This document shows, in pieces, positions 60,102-64,000 of a stretch of DNA of 64,000 nt. The DNA is taken from contig OZ247430.1 in NCBI GenBank assembly GCA_965232895.1, forward strand, positions 3,038,001 to 3,102,000, read 5' to 3'. Each line of letters opens with the position of its first letter. Positions within the stretch are counted from its first letter, which is position 1. This stretch comes from Bin87 sp965232895. GTDB taxonomy: Bacteria; Chloroflexota; Dehalococcoidia; Lucifugimonadales; UBA3495. A program made the position numbers and the translations under genes. The notes under the pieces are model-generated. The model had not been told where the DNA came from, ran no database searches, and saw only the letters and a program-made list of their open reading frames with translations.

Positions 60102-61388
60102 ATGGTTACCACCTTTAACGAAAACCTGTTTTCCCCTGAGGTGATCCAGGACCCGTATACGTACTTTGGACGGATGCGCGAGGAGGACCCGGTTCACTGG
60201 AACGACCCCTATAAGTTGTGGGTCATCACCAAGTACAAGGACTTGGTCTGGGTCACCCGGCGTCCCGAGGCGTTCTCGTCCGAAGTATTCACTCGCGACC
60301 CGCTGCCTCCGTATCCCTCGATCGACGAGTCCGACATGGGCCTGTACGAGGACGTGCGGAACTTCTTCAGCCAGTGGTTCATCCAGACCGACCGGCGCGC
60401 GGTGAGCACGCACGAGGAGATCCGCGAGCACGGCGGGCCGGACCATACCGACATGCGCAAGGTCATCCACGGCTACTTCACGCCGAAGGCCATGGAACTC
60501 TGGCGCCCGCTGGTTCAGTCGGCCATCAAGCAGTTGCTGGACGAGGCGGAAGAGCGCGGCAGCATGGACGTGATGCGCGACTACGCCACCCCGCTGCCGC
60601 TGCTGGTCATCGCGGCCATGATGGGCATCGAGACCTACGACCGGCAGTTCATTCGCTCGCTGGCCGAGAAGCTGCTGTTCATCGGCCGGGGCAACGCCGA
60701 CCGCATGCAGCCTCTGTCCGAGGGCATCACCGAGTTGCAGGACTACCTGCGGCCCATGGTCAAGGCGCGCCTGGACAACCCCAACGGTGACCTGCTGGAC
60801 AAGATGACCGATGCCGCCCGCACCACCAACGCGGCGGGCAAGCGGATCATGGATGAGGAGCAGGTGGTGGCCAACGCCATCCTGCTGCTGCTGGCCGGTC
60901 ACGAGACCACCATCAACCTGATCTGCAACGGCACCCGGGCGTTCATGGAACACCCCGACCAGTGGGAACTGTTCAAGACCGACCCGGCTGGCAAGATGAT
61001 CCGCGCTACCGAAGAGTGTCTGCGGTACGACCCGCCGGTCAAGTCCATCACCCGCATCGCCGGCGAGGATGTCGAGCTGGGCGGCAAGCTCATCCAGAAG
61101 GACGAGCGGATGCGCTGGTTCGTCACCTCCGCCAACCGTGACCCTGAGGTGTTCGACCGCCCCGACGACTTCGACGTCGAGCGGTACCCGAACCCCCACG
61201 TGGCCTTCGGCTCCGGCATCCACCACTGCCTGGGCGCCACCTTGGCGCGTCTGGAGGGGCAGGAAGCGTTCAAGGCTCTGGCCGAAAGGTTCCCGAACCT
61301 GAACATGAACTGCAGCCCCGACGACCTGAGCTACACCTCCAGCATCACGTTCCGGACGCTGGAGACCCTCCCGGTGAGCCTGTCGTAA
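60102..61388 (+). CDS. Cytochrome P450 (first of three)
   Basis: A 428-residue soluble bacterial P450. The I-helix oxygen-activation motif is LLAGHETTINLI, the K-helix ExxR is in ATEECLRYDPPVKS, and the heme-binding region is FGSGIHHCLGATLARLEG with Cys376 as axial ligand. It has an 'EHGGPDHTDMRKVIHGYFTPKA' type segment (shown here as VIHGYFTPKAME) common to CYP families that hydroxylate hydrophobic compounds. No ferredoxin or reductase gene is in view. It has its own promoter and terminator. Confidence 0.95.
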   Translation: MVTTFNENLFSPEVIQDPYTYFGRMREEDPVHWNDPYKLWVITKYKDLVWVTRRPEAFSSEVFTRDPLPPYPSIDESDMGLYEDVRNFFSQWFIQTDRRAVSTHEEIREHGGPDHTDMRKVIHGYFTPKAMELWRPLVQSAIKQLLDEAEERGSMDVMRDYATPLPLLVIAAMMGIETYDRQFIRSLAEKLLFIGRGNADRMQPLSEGITELQDYLRPMVKARLDNPNGDLLDKMTDAARTTNAAGKRIMDEEQVVANAILLLLAGHETTINLICNGTRAFMEHPDQWELFKTDPAGKMIRATEECLRYDPPVKSITRIAGEDVELGGKLIQKDERMRWFVTSANRDPEVFDRPDDFDVERYPNPHVAFGSGIHHCLGATLARLEGQEAFKALAERFPNLNMNCSPDDLSYTSSITFRTLETLPVSLS

Positions 61389-61414
61389 CCGGTTCGCAGA
61401 ATACCCCGAGGGTT

Positions 61415-61446
61415 ACGAGGCCCGGCGAATGTTCGCCGGGCCTCGT
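61415..61446 (+). terminator. Terminator of the first P450 gene
   Basis: A near-perfect 14-bp stem (ACGAGGCCCGGCGA / TCGCCGGGCCTCGT) closed by a 4-nt loop, 26 bp after the stop. There is no T run. Confidence 0.75.
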
Positions 61447-61476
61447 CGTGTAACTGTTCAGACTTGCAGGGAAAGC

Positions 61477-61584
61477 GTCATTGCGAGCGAGGCGCGGCAA
61501 TCTCGTTGGGGTACGGGAGTTCTTCAGGACAAACGTTGCTGCTACGGTATCGAGATTGCCACGGCGCAAGCGCCTCGCAATGAC
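61477..61584. repeat. Palindromic repeat of the GTCATTGCGAG type
   Basis: Arms GTCATTGCGAGCGAGGCGCGGCAATCTCG (61477-61505; given in parts as GTCATTGCGAG and GCGGCAATCTCG) and CGAGATTGCC...CTCGCAATGAC (61551-61584) are inverted copies around a 45-bp centre. The arms match a widespread class of bacterial intergenic repeat. No target duplication is obvious. Confidence 0.7.
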
Positions 61585-61624
61585 AACCTCCTGGATCCTG
61601 AACATTTACCTCGTCGTTAATCGC

Positions 61625-61653
61625 TTGCGCGTACAACGTGCCAAGAATATAAT
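61625..61653 (+). promoter_or_regulatory. Promoter of the second P450 gene
   Basis: TTGCGC (61625-61630), 17-bp spacer, TATAAT (61648-61653), 73 bp before the ATG at 61726. Confidence 0.65.
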
Positions 61654-61725
61654 CGGCGCATCATTGCAGCTTATGCTGCGTATTTCGTCGGAAAATCGCG
61701 TATCGCACACCGGAGGTCGCAGAAA

Positions 61726-62985
61726 ATGGTCAGCACGATCAACGACAACCCATTCTCTCTGGAAGCGATGTACCAACCCTACGAATTCTTCGCGCGGCTG
61801 CGCGAGTGGGAGCCGGTGCACTACAACGAGGAGTACGAAGTCTGGATGGTAACCGACTGGGAGCACCTGGTATGGGTGACCCGGCATCCGGAGGTCTTCT
61901 CGTCCAGTGTGTTCGCCCGGGATGTCCGACCGCCGAACCCGCCGATTGACGAAGACGACATGGAGATCTACAACTACATCAAGAAGTGGCAGGTCTCCCG
62001 GTTCATTCAGCACGATCAGCGCCGTTACAATACCGAGATCAGCGGACCCGACCACGTGGACATGCGCCGGGTGATGCACGGCTACTTCACCCCCAAGTCC
62101 ATGGAGATGTGGCGGCCGCTGGTGCAGTCGGCCATCGACGAACTGCTGGACGTGGCGCAGGAAAAGGGCCGCATGGACGTAATGGCGGACCTGGCGACGC
62201 CGCTGCCCCTGCTGGTCATCGCCCGGATGCTGGGCATCCCGGACAGCGACCGGCCCATCATGCGCCGGCTGGCCAAGGACCTTCGCCACCTGAACCGGAC
62301 CGGGCCGGACCGGATGGGTCCGCTGTCCGAATCGGTCCAGAATCTGCAGGACTACCTGGGCCCGTTGGTCGACGAGCGCATCGACAACCCCAGGGACGAC
62401 CTGATCTCGGTGGTCGCCGAGGGCGCGCGCCGGGGCATCTTCGACCGCGACATGGTGGTGAACAACGTGATGCTCCTGCTGTCGGCGGGGCACGAGACCA
62501 CCATCAACCTGATCTGCAATGGCACGCTGGCGTTCACGCAGCACCCGGACCAGTGGGCTACCCTGAAGTCGGATCCCGAGGGCAAGACCGTGCGCGCGAC
62601 GGAAGAGGCGCTGCGCTACGATTCGCCGGTGAAATCCATCCAGCGCATCGCCATGGAGGACATTGATCTGAACGGTCAGCAGATCAAGAAGAACGACCGG
62701 GTACGCTGGTTCATTTCCGGAGCCAACCGCGACCCCAAGGTGTTCGACCGGGCGGACGATTTCGACGTGGAACGCTATCCCAACATGCACGTCGCCTTCG
62801 GCAGCGGCATCCACCACTGCCTCGGGGCCACCCTGGCGCGCCTGGAAGGGCAGGAGATCTTCCGGAACCTGGCCAACCGGTTCGACAGCCTGGAGCTTGA
62901 GGTGCCGGCTGACACGCTGGAATACGACCAGTTGATCGGTCTGCGGGCTCTGGAGAGCCTGCCCGTCAAAGTGACCAACGCCTGA
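61726..62985 (+). CDS. Cytochrome P450 (second of three)
   Basis: A 419-residue P450 with I-helix LLSAGHETTINLI, ExxR in ATEEALRYDSPVKS and heme loop FGSGIHHCLGATLARLEG (Cys365). It is clearly homologous to both neighbours and closest to the third copy: both share DDMEIYNYIKKWQVSRFIQH / DDLELYNFIKKWQVSRFIQH type segments. Tandem duplication with divergence is likely. It has its own promoter and a perfect terminator hairpin. Confidence 0.95.
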   Translation: MVSTINDNPFSLEAMYQPYEFFARLREWEPVHYNEEYEVWMVTDWEHLVWVTRHPEVFSSSVFARDVRPPNPPIDEDDMEIYNYIKKWQVSRFIQHDQRRYNTEISGPDHVDMRRVMHGYFTPKSMEMWRPLVQSAIDELLDVAQEKGRMDVMADLATPLPLLVIARMLGIPDSDRPIMRRLAKDLRHLNRTGPDRMGPLSESVQNLQDYLGPLVDERIDNPRDDLISVVAEGARRGIFDRDMVVNNVMLLLSAGHETTINLICNGTLAFTQHPDQWATLKSDPEGKTVRATEEALRYDSPVKSIQRIAMEDIDLNGQQIKKNDRVRWFISGANRDPKVFDRADDFDVERYPNMHVAFGSGIHHCLGATLARLEGQEIFRNLANRFDSLELEVPADTLEYDQLIGLRALESLPVKVTNA

Positions 62986-63012
62986 CAGGGCAACGACGAC
63001 CCAGGGCGATGC

Positions 63013-63049
63013 AGTGCGCCGGGGTGGGTTAAACCCACCCCGGCGCACT
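63013..63049 (+). terminator. Terminator hairpin of the second P450 gene
   Basis: A perfect 18-bp stem (AGTGCGCCGGGGTGGGTT / AACCCACCCCGGCGCACT) with a one-base centre, 28 bp after the stop. No T run follows. Confidence 0.8.
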
Positions 63050-63101
63050 CTCATTGGTGGGGACACGCCGACTGCCCGAAGACGAAACGATGCGCGCGCA
63101 A

Positions 63102-63130
63102 CTGCAATCGGTGCGAATATCGGTTATAAT
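63102..63130 (+). promoter_or_regulatory. Promoter of the third P450 gene
   Basis: Consensus -10 TATAAT (63125-63130), 17 bp after a weak -35 (CTGCAA, 63102-63107), 69 bp before the ATG. Confidence 0.5.
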
Positions 63131-63199
63131 CGGGCAATCAAGCGGGGTTGCGGTCTTTCCGGTCCGCGGCCGTTTCAACGTACCACCGGAGGTACACCA

Positions 63200-64000
63200 A
63201 TGGTAACCACCTTCAACGACAACCCGTTTTCGCCGGAAGCGATCTACAAGCCGTATGACTTTTACAATCGGCTGCGAGAGCACGAGCCGGTGTACTACAA
63301 CGAGCAGTTCGAGGTGTGGATGATCACCTCGTGGGAACACCTGGTATGGGTTACCCGGCATCCTGAGGCATTCTCATCCAGCGTGTACGCGCGGGACACG
63401 CGCGCGCCCAACCCGCCCATTGATGAAGACGACCTCGAGCTCTACAACTTCATCAAGAAGTGGCAGGTCTCCCGGTTCATCCAGCACGACCAGCGCCGAT
63501 ACAACCCCGACGTAACCGGCTCCGACCATGTTGACATGCGTCGGGTGATGCATGGCTACTTCACGCCCAAGTCCATCGAAATGTGGCGGCCCCTGGTACA
63601 GTCAGCCATTGACGAGTTGCTGGACGCCGTGGAAGAAAAGGGGCGCATGGACGTGATGGCCGATCTGGCCACGCCGCTGCCACTGCTGGTCATCGCCCGT
63701 ATGCTCGGCATTCCGGACAGCGAGCGGGAACGCCTTCGCGAGCTGGCCAAGGACCTGCGCTTCCTCAACCGCGAAGGCCCGGACCGGATGAAGCCGCTCA
63801 CCCAGGCGGTGCAGAATCTGCAGGACTTCATCGCGCCGATGGTCGAGGATCGTATCTCCAGCCCCGAGAATTTCGACGCCACCGACCTGATGTCCGTGGT
63901 CTGCGAGGGTGAGCGCCAGGGTGTGTTCAACCGCGACATGACTGTCAACAACATCATGCTGTTGCTGTCGGCCGGCCACGAGACCACCATCAACCTGATC
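63200..64000 (+). CDS. Cytochrome P450 (third of three, 3' partial)
   Basis: ATG 63200 follows GGAGG (63189-63193 region). The 267 visible codons run from MVTTFNDNPFSPEAIYKPYD to the I-helix LLSAGHETTINLI, where the window ends; the heme loop lies beyond. Sequence is very close to the second P450 over the whole visible length (HVDMRRVMHGYFTPKS, GRMDVMADLATPLPLLVIAR). Similar ribosome binding sites and separate promoters suggest the three genes are regulated individually. Confidence 0.93.
   Translation, partial: MVTTFNDNPFSPEAIYKPYDFYNRLREHEPVYYNEQFEVWMITSWEHLVWVTRHPEAFSSSVYARDTRAPNPPIDEDDLELYNFIKKWQVSRFIQHDQRRYNPDVTGSDHVDMRRVMHGYFTPKSIEMWRPLVQSAIDELLDAVEEKGRMDVMADLATPLPLLVIARMLGIPDSERERLRELAKDLRFLNREGPDRMKPLTQAVQNLQDFIAPMVEDRISSPENFDATDLMSVVCEGERQGVFNRDMTVNNIMLLLSAGHETTINLI

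Overview
The window is GC-rich, densely coded bacterial chromosome. The gene content suggests a member of the Chloroflexota (Dehalococcoidia/SAR202-like): luciferase-like F420-dependent oxidoreductases, a reductive-dehalogenase-type iron-sulfur protein without a Tat signal, tandem cytochrome P450s, duplicated peptide ABC cassettes, an R3H/SpoIIIAA-like ATPase next to tmk, and PdxST. This placement is an inference from gene families; no rRNA is present.

Layout. 1-7557: recR (cut by the left edge) and recO, biotin carboxylase plus its biotin carrier, a PIN toxin with a possible antitoxin, and uvrA. 7558-12959: a MITE with a 9-bp target duplication, the dehalogenase-like protein, an amino-acid-binding-protein pseudogene, a pentapeptide-TIR protein, a cache-like protein, a NYN nuclease and a methyltransferase remnant. 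12960-17606: coaX, coaBC, a SulP transporter and an F420 oxidoreductase. 17607-19803: an AT-richer island with a PD-(D/E)XK protein, an orphan and a 5'-truncated tyrosine phosphatase. 19832-28886 (minus): an F420 oxidoreductase and two paralogous peptide ABC cassettes (binding protein plus two permeases each, no ATPase). 29362-34372: UvrD-type helicase, VOC protein, tRNA-Ser(CGA), and an insertion sequence sitting inside a MITE. 34554-46793: an SDR with a changed active site, a lipoprotein metalloprotease, aldo/keto reductase, PEP-mutase-family enzyme, aspartic protease pair, amidohydrolase, MBL hydrolase, HAD hydrolase, zinc-ribbon RDD and PrsW membrane proteins, and a two-subunit CoA-transferase. 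46808-48567: an AAA ATPase/TOPRIM pair resembling phage-defence modules. 48598-59692: ASST-like protein, EamA transporter, plsY, ilvE, cysC, a SelW-type selenoprotein, tmk, R3H ATPase, pdxT, pdxS, rnc and a DsbA-like selenoprotein. 60102-64000: three tandem cytochrome P450s, the last cut by the right edge.

The most notable result is a pair of selenoprotein genes that ordinary ORF calling breaks at in-frame UGA: SelW/Rdx (53581-53868, motif CVPU) and a DsbA-fold protein (59060-59692, motif UPFV). Each has a ribosome binding site before the true start, a conserved redox position at the UGA, and a similar small hairpin with a GUGG-type loop at nearly the same distance after the UGA. The genes that make and insert selenocysteine are not in this window.

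The other main theme is small mobile DNA. At least three MITE-like families are visible, two with perfect 9-bp target duplications. One family is seen both intact (58112-58262) and split by a DDE-transposase insertion sequence (32763-34218), so the intact copy serves as the empty site.
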